This document shows positions 1-10,196 of a stretch of 30,904 nucleotides of DNA, one piece after another (position 1 is the stretch's first letter; each line of letters begins with the position of its first letter). The position numbers and the translations under genes are program-made. This DNA is from Bodo saltans. Lineage: Eukaryota; Euglenozoa; Kinetoplastea; Eubodonida; Bodonidae. The notes below the pieces were generated by a model, which was not told the DNA's origin, ran no database searches, and worked only from the letters and a program-made list of their open reading frames with translations. The DNA lies in contig CYKH01001679.1 in the NCBI GenBank assembly GCA_001460835.1, forward strand, positions 5,027-35,930, read 5' to 3'.

Positions 1-311
1 CATGATGTTTAACATAGAAAACCCGTATTTTAGCTCATTTTTTCATCAGCTTTTCAAATCGACCCCTGCCAGCTCATGAGGACAAACCATATTTTTTTTC
101 TATCGTAGTTTCAGAATTTGACGGATACTTTATGTCTTGTCTGGACAGCTGCGCGATGTATTGCAAATTGATGTTCACATGTACACTTCACAACGCCCAC
201 AAATAGCGTCCCTCCAAGAGAAAGCAATTTTGTGTATTATGTGTGCGAACCCTTTTGATTGCGCTGCTGTTTACGTAGAACTGAAAGAAAAAGGACATCG
301 CAATCGTCACA
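1..311 (+). other. Spacer and leader upstream of the kinesin gene
   Basis: No gene is visible here. The stretch should hold the 3' UTR of an upstream gene and the 5' UTR of the kinesin. A T-rich tract at 91-106 is followed by AG at 107-108 and 113-114, and a second pyrimidine-rich stretch near 250-276 is followed by AG at 278-279. Either could be the trans-splice acceptor; the second lies about 30 bases before the kinesin ATG. The open frame at 137-322 begins with TTG and shows no protein-like pattern. Confidence 0.5.
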
Positions 312-3117
312 ATGTCGAATAGTGAAGTAGAGCGGGTACACGTGAAGGTCATGGCTCGGTGCCGCCCCTTTAACACGCGTGAACTACTGCTCAGTGAGGG
401 GCAGGAGTTGAGGACAGCGGTCGTGATGGAAGGCGACACAGTACGTGTGCTCAATCCTGATCGCAACTTTGCTGAGCGCGAAGCGTTTCAATTCGACCAC
501 GCCCTGTGGTCTGTTCCCGACTCACAAGTGATGTTTCACGACAACGCGTATGCGACTCAAGCTCAGGTGTTCGAACTCACTGGAAAACCAGCAGTTGAGA
601 GTGCCCTTGAGGGATACCACTGCACGCTGTTTGCGTATGGGCAGACGGGCAGCTGAGCGCGAAGCGTTTCAATTCGACCACGCCCTGTGGTCTGTTCCCG
701 ACTCACAAGTGATGTTTCACGACAACGCGTATGCGACTCAAGCTCAGGTGTTCGAACTCACTGGAAAACCAGCAGTTGAGAGTGCCCTTGAGGGATACCA
801 CTGCACGCTGTTTGCGTATGGGCAGACGGGCAGCGGTAAGACCTACACGATGTTAGGCCACGAAGGGGACGAGGGTATTGCACCCCGACTCGTTCGGCAT
901 CTGTTTGCCTCCATCGAAGAGTCCAAGAGAGTGAACGCTAGCGAACGTGTACAGTTCTCCGTGGAGCTGAGCTTCCTTGAAATTTACAACGAACGAGTCA
1001 AGGATCTTCTCTCCATCGCTGAGCGTGGGCACGGTCGATCGAACCAAACGGACACAGGCTACGCGGAGTGCCGCGTAAGGTTTCACCCAGAGCGTGGCAC
1101 CTACGTGGAGGGCTTAATGCGCCTTGCCATTTCAGACGAGGCCCACTGCTTAGCGGCCATCAAGGCCGGTATGCTTCATCGTGCCACAACGAGCACTCTC
1201 ATGAACGACACCTCCAGCCGATCGCATGCAATCTTCCAAGTCTGCCTCTCTCAGAAGTCACCGCTCAAGGGTACGACGTGCGTATCGATTATGAATATTG
1301 TTGACCTTGCAGGAAGCGAACGGATCAAACTATCGGGAGCCACCGGGTCGGCGTTATTGGAGGCTAGGAATATCAACTTATCGCTTTCCACCCTCCGACG
1401 TGTGATTGATGTACTTATCGACAACAGCAAACTAAAGAAGGGCCAACGTCCTCTTGTGCCTCCCTACCGCCAGTCGCTCCTGACGTGGGTGCTGTCGGAC
1501 TCCCTTGGCGGTAATTCTAAGACGATGATGATCGTTGCCGTATCACCCTATGGTGGTAACGTAGAGGATACCCTCAGCACCCTGCGGTACGGGTTGAAGG
1601 CCAAGGCGATTGTGTGCAATGCCCGAGTCAATGAAGAAAAGACAGCGGCTGTGGTGAACATGTTACGCACTCAGATGGACGACCTTCGGCGGCAACTCGA
1701 AGCCAAGGCGGATGCCGACCAAGCAGAACAGGAGAGGCTAGAAACAGAATTGAAGCAGAAGGAGACTGAGTTCTTCACTCTGCAAGACGAATCGCGCCGA
1801 CTGGACGATTTGAAGAAGCAGTACGAGGCGGAACTACACCGCAAAGCTGATGAGCTGCACAAAGCACACGAACAAATGGAGGCCCTTCAGAATGTGGAGG
1901 TGGAGCGCGAGGAGCGTGAAAAGGAATTGCAGGCAGCACGAGAATTGCAAGAACAAACGTCGCGACTACTTCGAGAGCAAGAGGATGAGCGTAAGAAAGC
2001 CGACGCAGAACTTGCCGCGGTGATTCTTCGCCGCAAGTCCCTCCAGCGCCACCACGATCGTGCGGCGGAGGAGGAAGCCCGTGCAAAGTTAGCAGCAGAG
2101 CAGGCAAGGTTAAGGCAATTTGTATCTGCGTTCCAAAACGCGTTTCTGCTCGGCAAGCAACGCTCCGGCCTCGAGGAGCTGCAGGAGGAGCACACTGTCC
2201 TGACAGACCGCCTCTCACGGCTTCAGGACGATTTAGGGAATCGAGAGCAGCAGTTGTCTGCAATGCAAGACGATCGATCACTCCTGCAACGTAAGGTGGA
2301 CTTGCTGGAGAAGCGTTGCGAAGCGATGCAACGCGATCTCGAAGAGGTCTTGATGACCAAGAATGAGAAGTTAGCAGACTTGCAGCGCCAAAAAGAAGAG
2401 TCGGAAGCGGAGCTTGGTCGTGTCAGGACGGAATCCTTTGAGAAGCGCCTTCAGGCTGTCCGCATGAAACAGGAGATGGAGGAGGAGCAGCGAGACGCGA
2501 ACCGCCGGTACGAAGAGCTCCAACAACGCTTGATTGTTGTCAAAGAGGAATTGACAGAGAAGCAGGCGGTTCTCGAGGCGACCAACGCACGTCACGCAAA
2601 CCTCACTCAAAAGTTAGCGTCGCTCGATAACAGCTCCGAAGAGATGAAAGCACGTGTTGAGGAGGCCGAGCGTGAGAACGCCAAGAAGCAGGCGACGCTT
2701 GACGCACTGCAGCTGCGTCGAAGTGAACTCATCAAACGAAGAGAGGAGCTTAGAGATGCCCTTGACAAGAAGAAATCATCCCTTCGCACCACGCAGGATC
2801 AGTTGTCGGAGGTTGCAGCAGAGGCAGCCGCCATCAAGAAGAACCATGCCGAACTTCGACAATACGTATCCGCAAAGTTCTTCCCAACCGCTGACGGCAG
2901 CAAATTGAAGGCCGCTTCTCAGACGCCAAGTAAGTCCCTCATGAGCCCCTCCACTACGACACCCATGCGTGCCCATCGAGTAGGAGGTGCGACGCCACGA
3001 TCCAACTCACGACCTGCCACCACCACCCCCCTCCGCTCTGTTGTACGAGGAGGACCTCAGGGGTGGTCCGCTACGCCGAAAGGCAGAGCACCTTCTCATG
3101 GCTCGTCCCATTCTTGA
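312..3117 (+). pseudogene. Kinesin-3-like motor protein gene, frame broken by an internal tandem duplication
   Basis: This encodes a microtubule motor ATPase. The first frame opens at ATG 312 with the motor's first strand (VKVMARCRPFN) and hits TGA at 654-656. The rest of the motor reads in another frame to TGA 3115-3117. Visible motifs are the P-loop GQTGSGKT (820-843), switch I NDTSSRSHA (about 1204-1230), switch II VDLAGSER (about 1300-1323) and NINLSL. After the motor comes a long coiled coil (about 1620-2880) and a basic Ser/Thr/Pro-rich tail. No FHA or PH domain is obvious. The FDHALWS segment and the PRL after the P-loop resemble kinesin-3. The break is caused by an exact 181-base tandem duplication; one unit would leave 2625 bases (874 residues), a multiple of three. 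The ATG at 550 cannot supply a functional motor because the first strand is missing. It could be a real allele defect or an assembly artefact. Confidence 0.85.
471..834 (+). repeat. Exact 181-base tandem duplication inside the kinesin motor
   Basis: Bases 471-653 and 652-834 are identical (183 bases each, sharing the two-base overlap GC at 652-653), so the period is 181. Because 181 is not a multiple of three, the second copy shifts the frame and creates TGA at 654-656. The unit covers the stretch from just before the FDHALWS motif up to the middle of the P-loop. Confidence 0.97.
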
Positions 3118-3221
3118 ACTTGTTGAATCGAACACAATCAAAATGTAAACTTGATGTATTGGTGACAACTTCATTGTTAACAAATTCTTCGTGTTCACTT
3201 GATAAGATATTCCAGCGTGCA

Positions 3222-4127
3222 ATGTCACAGCGGTACGATAAGCAGGATAAGATCGGAGAGGGTACGTACGGTGTTGTGTACAAGGCGCGTGACTTGTCGA
3301 CCGGTGCCACCGTGGCTCTTAAGAGGATTCGTCTGGATACCGAGGAGGAGGGCGTGCCGTGCACGGCAATCCGAGAGATCTCTCTCTTGAAGGAGCTCCG
3401 CCACGATAACATCGTCAAGCTCCTTGATGTGTGCCACTCGGAGCGTAAGTTGACACTTGTGTTCGAATACCTCGAGATGGATCTGAAGAAGTTTATGGAC
3501 CGTGAGGCCAACAACTTAGACGCCGCCACCGTCCAGAAGTTCTTGCGCGATCTCCTGCGTGGCATCCAGTTCTGCCATCAGCGCAATGTACTCCACCGCG
3601 ACTTGAAGCCACAGAATTTGTTGATTTCGAGAGATAAAGACTTGAAGCTTGCGGACTTTGGTCTTGGCAGGGCGTTTGGCATTCCCGTGAAGAAGTTCAC
3701 ACACGAGGTAGTGACGTTGTGGTACCGCAGCCCCGATGTGCTGCTAGGCTCCACACAGTACGGCACCCCTGTCGACATTTGGTCAGTAGGTTGCATCTTC
3801 GCCGAGATGGCCACCGGTGCCCCGCTGTTCGCCGGCAAGAACGATGCGGATCAACTTCTGCGAATCTTCAAGTTCCTGGGCACGCCAAACAACCAAGTCT
3901 GGCCTTCCATGAACCACTACCCCAACAGCACAAACATGCTCTCCAAGCCCGAGTTCCTTCAGAACCTCGTTGCGGAGTGTAGCCACGCGTTTGTGAACAC
4001 CGCCGGCTACGACAAATTAGGTGCCGAGGGCGTGGACCTTCTCCTCCGCCTCTTGCGGTATGAACCCAGTGAACGCATTTCCGCTTCTGAGGCGCTAAAC
4101 CACCCATACTTCAATATCAGTTTCTGA
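3222..4127 (+). CDS. CRK1: CDC2-related protein kinase, CRK1 type
   Basis: This is a 301-residue cyclin-dependent Ser/Thr kinase, expected to need a cyclin partner and to act in cell-cycle control, or in CRK1's reported growth and translation role in trypanosomes. Visible motifs are the glycine loop GEGTYGVV (12-19) with T15/Y16 matching the inhibitory phosphosites of CDK1, catalytic K34, the cyclin-binding helix PCTAIRE (46-52), HRDLKPQN with D127, DFG from D145, and the T-loop [26 protein letters not shown] and SPDVLLG together match kinetoplastid CRK1, rather than PSTAIRE, DFGLAR and SPEVLLG of animal CDK1. The ATG at 3222 gives the family length and follows a T-rich tract and AG at 3214-3215. 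The longer open frame from 3063 overlaps the kinesin and is not used. The spacer to the kinesin stop is only 104 bases. Confidence 0.95.
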   Translation: MSQRYDKQDKIGEGTYGVVYKARDLSTGATVALKRIRLDTEEEGVPCTAIREISLLKELRHDNIVKLLDVCHSERKLTLVFEYLEMDLKKFMDREANNLDAATVQKFLRDLLRGIQFCHQRNVLHRDLKPQNLLISRDKDLKLADFGLGRAFGIPVKKFTHEVVTLWYRSPDVLLGSTQYGTPVDIWSVGCIFAEMATGAPLFAGKNDADQLLRIFKFLGTPNNQVWPSMNHYPNSTNMLSKPEFLQNLVAECSHAFVNTAGYDKLGAEGVDLLLRLLRYEPSERISASEALNHPYFNISF

Positions 4128-4137
4128 CGACTTTGAT

Positions 4138-4157
4138 GACAGACAGACAGACAGACA
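4138..4157 (+). repeat. (GACA)5 microsatellite in the CRK1 3' UTR
   Basis: Five perfect GACA units begin 11 bases after the kinase stop codon. This is probably a neutral simple repeat in the 3' UTR. Confidence 0.95.
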
Positions 4158-4300
4158 ATACAAAGCACTTTCCAATGCTTCCTCCTCGAAGGTAACACAC
4201 CCTCCCTCCTCCCTTGTTGAAAGTGCACGCGGTTAGTCGATGGTGATGTGCAGTAACATACCTTCTATCGTTGCTTCGTTTGTTATCCTACAGTGTTGTG

Positions 4301-4330
4301 TGTTTCCTTTTCTTATCCTTTCATCAACAG
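4301..4330 (+). promoter_or_regulatory. Predicted trans-splice acceptor for CCT delta
   Basis: A pyrimidine tract at 4301-4323 ends with ACAG, the AG being at 4329-4330. It lies 17 bases before ATG 4348 and decides the start: the longer open frame from 4240 would begin upstream of the acceptor. The acceptor role is inferred from kinetoplastid mRNA processing rules. Confidence 0.7.
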
Positions 4331-4347
4331 AAATCGTAGAACTTATC

Positions 4348-5964
4348 ATGGCTCCCAAGGGAATTAAGGGTAACGAGACCAAGCAGGGAAACGAGAAGTC
4401 AATTGACACCCGCATCAGCAACATCGGTGCAGGCAAGGCCGTGGCTGATTGCGTTCGCACGTCCCTTGGTCCCCGTGGTATGGATAAAATGATCATCGAC
4501 CCCAAGGGCGAGACTATCATCTCCAACGATGGTGCGACGATTGTTAGCAAACTTCAGGTCACCCACCCCTGCGCCAAGATGCTCGTGGAGCTCTCCAGGG
4601 CACAGGATGTGGAGGCCGGCGATGGCACCACCTCCGTTGTGGTCCTTTGCGGTGCCCTCCTCAAGGCGGTTGAGGATTTGCTCAACAAAGGTATCCATCC
4701 CACAGTGATCTCTGAGTGCTTCCAGGAGTGCTCCCGCTACGCAGAGAAGGTTCTTGACAACATGAGCGTGAAGGTTAACATCGAGGACCGCGAAACGTTG
4801 ATTAAGGCTGCTATCACTTCCCTGAACTCAAAGGTGATCTCCCAGAACTCTGAGCTGCTCGCTCCCATGGCCGTTGATTGCGTAACGCGCGTGATGAAGA
4901 CTGGTGATGTAGATTTGAGGGACGTGCGCATCGTGTCCGCCCTTGGTGGCACGATCGACGACACCACCCTCCTCACCAACGGCACCATCTTCAAGCAGAA
5001 GGCGTCCCACTCTGCCGGCGGTCCAGTGCGCATCCAGAACGCCACCATCGGTCTCATTCAGTTCCAACTGTCACCCCCTAAGACCGACATGGAGTCCGCC
5101 GTCACCATCACCGACTACACCCAGATGGACCGTGCCCTCAAGGAGGAGCGCAAGTACCTCCTTGACTTGTGCAAGAAGATTAAGGATAGCGGCATCAACG
5201 TTCTGCTGATTCAGAAGTCTGTCCTCCGTGACGCCGTCACTGCACAGAGCCTTGATTTCCTGGCCAAAATGAAGATCATGGTCATCAAGGATATTGAGCG
5301 TAATGAGATCGACTTCATCAGCAAGACCCTCGGCTGCCTGCCAGTAGCCAACATTGAGAACCTCAAGCCTGAGAAGTTCGGCCACGCCGACTTAGTGGTG
5401 GAGGAGTCCACCCCAGAGGGCAAGGTCATCAAGGTGACCGGAGTCCAGACGCCCCCTGAGGGTGCATTCCAGCGCCAACTGTTCGGCAAGACGGTCACTG
5501 TATTCCTCCGTGGCTCCAACAGCCTCGTCGTGGCTGAGGCTGAGCGTGCCTTCCACGACTCCCTCTGCGTCATCCGCTCCATCGTGAAGAAGCGCGCCAT
5601 CATCGCCGGTGGTGCTGCAGGTGAGATTGAAATTGCTCTTGAGCTTGGCAAGTTCGCTCGTCAGCAGGCTGAGGGCGCCCAGACGTTCTGCATGCGTGCA
5701 TACGCCGACGCCTTTGAGGTGATCCCCTACACGCTGGCTGAGAATGCTGGCCTCCAGCCTATTTCTATCGTCACAGAGCTTCGCAATGCTCACGCTAGCG
5801 GCAACAAGTACGCTGGCGTCAATGTCCGCAAGGGCTGCGTCACTGACATGGTTGAGGAGGCCGTCGTCCAGCCTCTGTTGGTCTCATCTTCCGCCGTCCG
5901 CCTCGCAACGGAGACTGTGATGATGATCCTGAAGATTGACGACATTATTCTCACTCGCGCTTAG
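4348..5964 (+). CDS. CCT4: T-complex protein 1 subunit delta (CCT4)
   Basis: This is one of the eight subunits of the cytosolic TRiC/CCT chaperonin, which folds tubulin and actin using ATP. The 538-residue length fits the family. Group II chaperonin signatures are visible: RTSLGPRGMDKMI near residue 40, ISNDGATI in the ATP-binding region, and GDGTTSVV with the catalytic Asp at residue 92. Assignment to delta rather than another subunit rests on family-specific strings: HPTVISECFQ, LGGTIDD, IGLIQFQLSPPKTDM, LLIQKSVLRDA and MKIMVIKDIER. The ATG at 4348 gives MAPKGIKGNE directly after the predicted splice acceptor. Codons favour C or G in third position, as in the carboxypeptidase and calmodulin genes, which suggests high expression. 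Confidence 0.97.
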   Translation: MAPKGIKGNETKQGNEKSIDTRISNIGAGKAVADCVRTSLGPRGMDKMIIDPKGETIISNDGATIVSKLQVTHPCAKMLVELSRAQDVEAGDGTTSVVVLCGALLKAVEDLLNKGIHPTVISECFQECSRYAEKVLDNMSVKVNIEDRETLIKAAITSLNSKVISQNSELLAPMAVDCVTRVMKTGDVDLRDVRIVSALGGTIDDTTLLTNGTIFKQKASHSAGGPVRIQNATIGLIQFQLSPPKTDMESAVTITDYTQMDRALKEERKYLLDLCKKIKDSGINVLLIQKSVLRDAVTAQSLDFLAKMKIMVIKDIERNEIDFISKTLGCLPVANIENLKPEKFGHADLVVEESTPEGKVIKVTGVQTPPEGAFQRQLFGKTVTVFLRGSNSLVVAEAERAFHDSLCVIRSIVKKRAIIAGGAAGEIEIALELGKFARQQAEGAQTFCMRAYADAFEVIPYTLAENAGLQPISIVTELRNAHASGNKYAGVNVRKGCVTDMVEEAVVQPLLVSSSAVRLATETVMMILKIDDIILTRA

Positions 5965-6198
5965 AAGAGTAGAGTAAACATATTGAGGAGGTAGATAACG
6001 ACGACAAGAAGAAGAAGTGAGAGTGCCTTGAGTGCGATGAATGAACAGTGTGAGGGGCCATAGACAGAAATGAGACGCTCTCACCGTTCAATCAGTGGAC
6101 GATGAATAATGAACTATTTGTGCATGGGTACGTTGAGGCAGCGAACACGTTGGGTGGTGAATGACGACACATTTACAATTATGTGATCCATATGCACT

Positions 6199-6225
6199 TG
6201 TTCTCTTTTTCCTTTTACACTAGAA
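6199..6225 (+). promoter_or_regulatory. Predicted trans-splice acceptor for the small coiled-coil gene
   Basis: The pyrimidine-rich run at 6201-6216 is followed by AG at 6222-6223 and 6224-6225, just before ATG 6233. It supports the downstream open frame as a real transcript. Confidence 0.65.
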
Positions 6226-6232
6226 GCGACGA

Positions 6233-6754
6233 ATGTCCCTCACAGAAGCGAACCTCCGCGCACACGACAACGTGGCGACGTGGGGCGCACCGTCCCAAAA
6301 GCCACCGCTCTCAGCGTCGGTCCAGGGAACGACTCGAAGTACCGCCAAAGACAGCAGGAGGCCATCAGACTGCATGGGATCCATCGTAGGATTTGGCCCC
6401 TCCCCGTCCCTTCGCACGAATGCAGGGAGAGGAGACAACATGTCTTCGGCAGCATCGTCCTCGAAGTGCGTTGCGGTTGGCCACGGGTCGGTGCGGCCCC
6501 CACCGTCACGGTGCAGCAGCGCTACCGATCGCGCCGCCTCGGAGTCGTTAGCCATTGAGTCGTTAGAAATGCAACTAGACGAGGAGCGAAGGATACGCAA
6601 GACAATGGAGAGTAGAATTGAGAACTTGAGCACAATGATTGAGCGCCTCTCCGTCGCTGCTCCATCCCCCGCACCAGATGCGCCTCGTGCCGCTGGTGGT
6701 CGTAAACCATCTGCTCACACACGAGAACGAAAGGTGACATTCCAAGCAAAGTAG
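6233..6754 (+). CDS. Hypothetical protein with a short coiled coil
   Basis: This is a 173-residue protein I do not recognise. The first 110 residues are low-complexity (Ser, Pro, Arg, Gly) and probably disordered. Residues about 105-145 form an amphipathic helix or short coiled coil (SLAIESLEMQLDEERRIRK onward). A basic, Pro/Ala-rich tail ends in RKVTFQAK. No signal peptide, membrane segment or catalytic motif is seen. It counts as a gene because of its strong upstream splice acceptor, its fitting spacing between CCT4 and the carboxypeptidase, and its same-strand position. A cytoskeletal or flagellar role is possible but not shown. Confidence 0.75.
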   Translation: MSLTEANLRAHDNVATWGAPSQKPPLSASVQGTTRSTAKDSRRPSDCMGSIVGFGPSPSLRTNAGRGDNMSSAASSSKCVAVGHGSVRPPPSRCSSATDRAASESLAIESLEMQLDEERRIRKTMESRIENLSTMIERLSVAAPSPAPDAPRAAGGRKPSAHTRERKVTFQAK

Positions 6755-6971
6755 ATTTGTCGATGTTAGTGCGATTTGTTGCTTCCAGTAGAGGCCGAGC
6801 CCGAGTGTGTGAGTGTGGATGTAGATTTGTGACGAGTTCACGTAGAGCTCGTTTGCCCAGTTTATTTTTTTTTACATCAAGAATCCTTCTGCCGCCATGA
6901 TTCTACTCACCTCAGGAGCCGCAGTCATTCCATGAAAAATGTTACTTTCACTTTTGTTTCCCTAAGCGAAC

Positions 6972-8339
6972 ATGAATCTTTCATCTACGATCGCCGTGCT
7001 TGCACTTGCCGTCATCGTCGTCTCCGCGACTGGCCGCATCCGCGAGACTACTGGCGGGTGGCCTGCGTGCGACACCAACCCCAACGTGACCCAATGGAGC
7101 GGATACTTCGATATCAACGGCACCTCCAAGAAGACCTCCAAGAGTTACTTCTACTGGGCCTTCAGCCCCCGCAGCGGCAACGCCAGCGCCCCAGTGATCC
7201 TCTGGATGACCGGCGGCCCAGGCTGCAGCTCTTCCCTTGCCATCCTCGCTGAGAACGGTCCTTGCCACGTCAACGAGACCACCGCTCAGCTGTACAACAA
7301 CCCTTACAGCTGGAACACCGATGCCTACGTCATCTACATTGACCAGCCCGCTGGTGTTGGCTTCTCCTATGGCGGCTCCGACTCGTACGACTCCAACGAG
7401 GCCCAGGTGTCCCACGACATGTACTACTTCCTGCAGGGCTTCTTCAAGGTCCACACCGACCTCCAGAACAACGAGTTCTTTGTTGTTGGCGAGAGCTACG
7501 GTGGACACTTTGCCCCCGCCACGGCGTACCGCGTCATGCAAGGCAACCAGAACAACGACGGCGTCAAGATCAACCTTGCTGGCCTTGCCATCGGCAACGG
7601 CCTGACTGACCCCTACATTCAGTACACCTCGTACCCCGACCTCGCGTACAACTGGTGCCAGGAGCAGCTCGGCACCCCCTGCGTCTCGTACTCCACGTAC
7701 CAGCAGATGCTCGCCACCGTCCCCGGATGCCAAGCATCGATTGCTGGCTGCATGCAGAACAACTCCATCGACTGCGACCTTGCCGGCATGAACTGCAACG
7801 GCCTCATCGACGCATACGAGCAGACTGGCCTCAACGTGTACGACATCCGCAAGCAGTGCGACGGTGCTCTGTGCTACAACTTCAACGGTGCCATCACCTT
7901 CATGAACCGCGCTGATGTGCAGGCTGCCCTTGGCGCCAAGCCCACCACGTGGACCCCTTGCAGCGACATGGTGAACGGCATGTTCTCCTCGGACTGGTTC
8001 AAGGACTTCAACTACACCGTCCCTGCACTGATGGACAACGGCGTCCGTGTGCTGGTGTACAACGGCGACGATGACTTCATTGTCAACTGGATCGGCAGCA
8101 AGAACTGGACCACCGCACTCCAATGGTCCAAGCAGGCTGAATTCCAGCAGGCCCCCGACCGACCGATCATCATCAACACCCTTGTGTCTGCTTTGGTGCG
8201 CTCCGTCTCCTCCGCAACCAGCCCCATCCAGTTCTCCTTCATGCAGGTGCACGGTGCCGGCCACATGGTGCCCATGGACCAGCCCCGCACCGCGTTGTAC
8301 ATGATCTCCAAGTTCGTGTCCAACCTGAACTTCATCTAA
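6972..8339 (+). CDS. Serine carboxypeptidase (peptidase family S10)
   Basis: This is a 455-residue secretory or lysosomal exopeptidase that removes C-terminal residues at acidic pH. A hydrophobic signal peptide occupies residues about 5-20 (STIAVLALAVIVVSATG). Family signatures are WMTGGPGCSSS (oxyanion region), DQPAGVGFSYG, and the nucleophile motif GESYGG with Ser175. The catalytic Asp lies in NGDDDFIVNW (residues 366-368) and the catalytic His in GAGHMVPMDQP (His431). Several N-glycosylation sequons (NVT, NGT, NAS, NET) fit passage through the secretory route. A pyrimidine tract (6942-6963) with AG at 6965-6966 lies 5 bases before the ATG. In a phagotrophic bodonid it would digest prey protein in food vacuoles (inference). 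Confidence 0.96.
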   Translation: MNLSSTIAVLALAVIVVSATGRIRETTGGWPACDTNPNVTQWSGYFDINGTSKKTSKSYFYWAFSPRSGNASAPVILWMTGGPGCSSSLAILAENGPCHVNETTAQLYNNPYSWNTDAYVIYIDQPAGVGFSYGGSDSYDSNEAQVSHDMYYFLQGFFKVHTDLQNNEFFVVGESYGGHFAPATAYRVMQGNQNNDGVKINLAGLAIGNGLTDPYIQYTSYPDLAYNWCQEQLGTPCVSYSTYQQMLATVPGCQASIAGCMQNNSIDCDLAGMNCNGLIDAYEQTGLNVYDIRKQCDGALCYNFNGAITFMNRADVQAALGAKPTTWTPCSDMVNGMFSSDWFKDFNYTVPALMDNGVRVLVYNGDDDFIVNWIGSKNWTTALQWSKQAEFQQAPDRPIIINTLVSALVRSVSSATSPIQFSFMQVHGAGHMVPMDQPRTALYMISKFVSNLNFI

Positions 8340-8476
8340 AAACGTTGTCGTAATTTTGACCGCGCGTGTTTAACGAAAAATCGTTTCTTTTCAAGATGGA
8401 CATAAAGTGAATTCGTGTTGTGTCTTACAAATTCCCGATGATAATTTTCATCGCTCTTTTCAAAGACATCGGACAT

Positions 8477-9496
8477 ATGAGTGATACTATTGCTACAAAC
8501 GATGCCAGTGTGCGGGCAGAGGCATACAAGCGCCACAAGTCCCTTGTCCCAGCTGATGCCCTTCGATCGTTGCAGCGGAAGGACTCCCTCAAAGGCGCCA
8601 CTCAGTTAAGCCTGCATCTCGTACTGGTGGCCTTTTTTGCTGCTGCCCAGTGGCACAGCCGTAGTGCGAGTGAGAGCGAGAGTGCATCATGGGCTTGGTG
8701 TGCATTCCACTGGGGAAGTTTCATTGCACAGTGCATGTGCATGGCGTTCCTCTTCACTGCCTTTCATGAACTCACTCATCGTACAGTGTTCACTGTTCCT
8801 TGGTGGAACGTTGCGTGGGGGCATCTTCTGGGGTTCACCATCTTCCGCCCCTACCATCACTACACCTTTTACCACTACAACCACCACAAGTTTACCGGTG
8901 ATCTGGCCATGGATCCAGAACTCCAGGACAGTTTTATCGATCTTAAACTTGATAACGTCTTCTCGTACCTCGCGTACTTGAGCTCTATGCCCTATTGGAT
9001 CGATCGGTTGACCACATTGCTGCGCCACTGCGCAATGTGCATCCTTCCCCGTGAAGAGAAGTTTCTCACGTCTGCGACATCGAAGCTGGTCGTCACGGAG
9101 GCCAACACGTACGTACTACTGTACTCGTTGCTTGCATTCTGGTGCTATCTCGTGCCCTTTGTTGGCACCCTCGTGTGGCAGTTGTGGTTGCTGCCAACTC
9201 TCGTCGCGCAGCCCTTTCTCCGATTTTATCTCATTGCGGAGCACCATGGCTGCACTACAGGAGATGCCATCCTCTCCAACACACGTACCACTAGTACCTA
9301 CTCGTGGTATCGTTGGTTGGCGTGGCAAATGCCTTTTCATGCAGAGCACCACGCATTCCCTTTTGTCCCTTTTCACCAGCTCAAGAATTTACATTTGTAC
9401 TTGCGCGCAACGGTAGCGAGGGATGGGGGATGCACTCCTGGAGGTGAATCAGGGTACCTTGGAGTCCACATAGGGCTTCTCAAGAAGTTTTTGTAA
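8477..9496 (+). CDS. Membrane fatty-acid desaturase (di-iron, histidine-box type)
   Basis: This is a 339-residue integral membrane enzyme that introduces a double bond, or a related oxidation, into an acyl chain at the ER using O2 and an electron donor. Three histidine boxes are visible: HELTH (97-101), HYNHH (133-137) and HAEHH (288-292). Hydrophobic spans flank them (LVLVAFFAAAQW, IAQCMCMAFLFTAFH, the LLYSLLAFWCYLVPFVGTLV region). The strings NTRTT and WQMPFHAEHHAFPFVPFHQL match PF00487-type desaturases. No fused cytochrome b5 is present. The start at 8477 is preferred because a pyrimidine tract with AG at 8464-8465 falls between it and the earlier ATG-like starts. Regiospecificity cannot be read from sequence; hydroxylase or ketolase relatives share the boxes. 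Confidence 0.88.
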   Translation: MSDTIATNDASVRAEAYKRHKSLVPADALRSLQRKDSLKGATQLSLHLVLVAFFAAAQWHSRSASESESASWAWCAFHWGSFIAQCMCMAFLFTAFHELTHRTVFTVPWWNVAWGHLLGFTIFRPYHHYTFYHYNHHKFTGDLAMDPELQDSFIDLKLDNVFSYLAYLSSMPYWIDRLTTLLRHCAMCILPREEKFLTSATSKLVVTEANTYVLLYSLLAFWCYLVPFVGTLVWQLWLLPTLVAQPFLRFYLIAEHHGCTTGDAILSNTRTTSTYSWYRWLAWQMPFHAEHHAFPFVPFHQLKNLHLYLRATVARDGGCTPGGESGYLGVHIGLLKKFL

Positions 9497-9605
9497 TCGT
9501 TCCTAAGAAGATCTTAAAATTGAAACGTTGGTTGGAGGCTCATGGGAATGCCTTTGTTGATACTTCGTTTCGTTTTCTTCTTGTCAACAAAACACAGAGT
9601 CACAA

Positions 9606-10052
9606 ATGGAGGCACTCACAGAGGAGCAGACGAAAGAATTCAGCTTTCAGTTCTTACTGTTTGACAAGGACGGCGATGACCACATCGCCACAACAGAATT
9701 AGGCACAGTGATCAGGTCCCTCGGGCTGTACCCCACCAACTCTGAAGTCCAAGCAATGATCGAAATGGTGGACTCTGATCGTAGCGGCACCATCTCTCGA
9801 GAGGATTTCTTGAAGCTCATGGCCACACAGATCACCAGAGTAGAATCAGAGGAGGATGTACGCGATGCGTTCCGTGTTTTCGACAAGACTAGCGACAACT
9901 TCATCTCCGCTGCGGAGCTGCGTCACATTCTCACCAATTTAGGAGAGAAGTTGACAGAGGAGCAGGTGGACGAGCTGATTGCCGATGCCGATGTGGACAA
10001 TGATCATCAAATCAATTACGATGAGCTGATCAAAATGATGATGGCCAAGTAA
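9606..10052 (+). CDS. Calmodulin-like EF-hand protein with one degenerate loop
   Basis: This 148-residue protein has the same length and four-EF-hand plan as calmodulin and probably acts as a calcium-responsive adaptor. Loop 1 (D20-E31, [12 protein letters not shown]) and loop 4 (from D129, [12 protein letters not shown]) keep good calcium ligands. Loop 2 ([12 protein letters not shown]) ends in Asp rather than Glu. Loop 3 ([13 protein letters not shown]93-E104) has Thr at position 3 and probably binds calcium weakly. The C-terminal half is close to canonical calmodulin ([20 protein letters not shown]), so it is a calmodulin paralogue rather than a centrin. A pyrimidine tract (9562-9583) and AG at 9596-9597 precede the ATG. 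It starts a cluster of three EF-hand genes. Confidence 0.9.
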   Translation: MEALTEEQTKEFSFQFLLFDKDGDDHIATTELGTVIRSLGLYPTNSEVQAMIEMVDSDRSGTISREDFLKLMATQITRVESEEDVRDAFRVFDKTSDNFISAAELRHILTNLGEKLTEEQVDELIADADVDNDHQINYDELIKMMMAK

Positions 10053-10196
10053 GGTATGTAGACTGTAGACAACACTACCATTGTTTATGACCAACCGTGA
10101 GACATTCTGCATTGTTTGCCTGAGAAATACCATTCATCCCTTTTGTGTGTGTGTTTCGCGCCTCAACTTTCGAAAAAGATTAGCTATCCATCTATC

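Noticed and set aside
137-322. Small open frame upstream of the kinesin
   Set aside because: It begins with TTG, overlaps the kinesin start and shows no protein-like pattern.
550-3117. Reading the kinesin as an intact 855-residue protein from ATG 550
   Set aside because: The first 34 residues are out-of-frame readings of the first duplicated unit, and the essential first motor strand would be missing.
6981-8264. 427-codon open frame on the - strand, opposite the carboxypeptidase
   Set aside because: It is a shadow of a gene with strong C/G third-position bias; the composition is Val/Gly/Asp/Ala-rich without motifs, while the + strand has a full S10 catalytic set.
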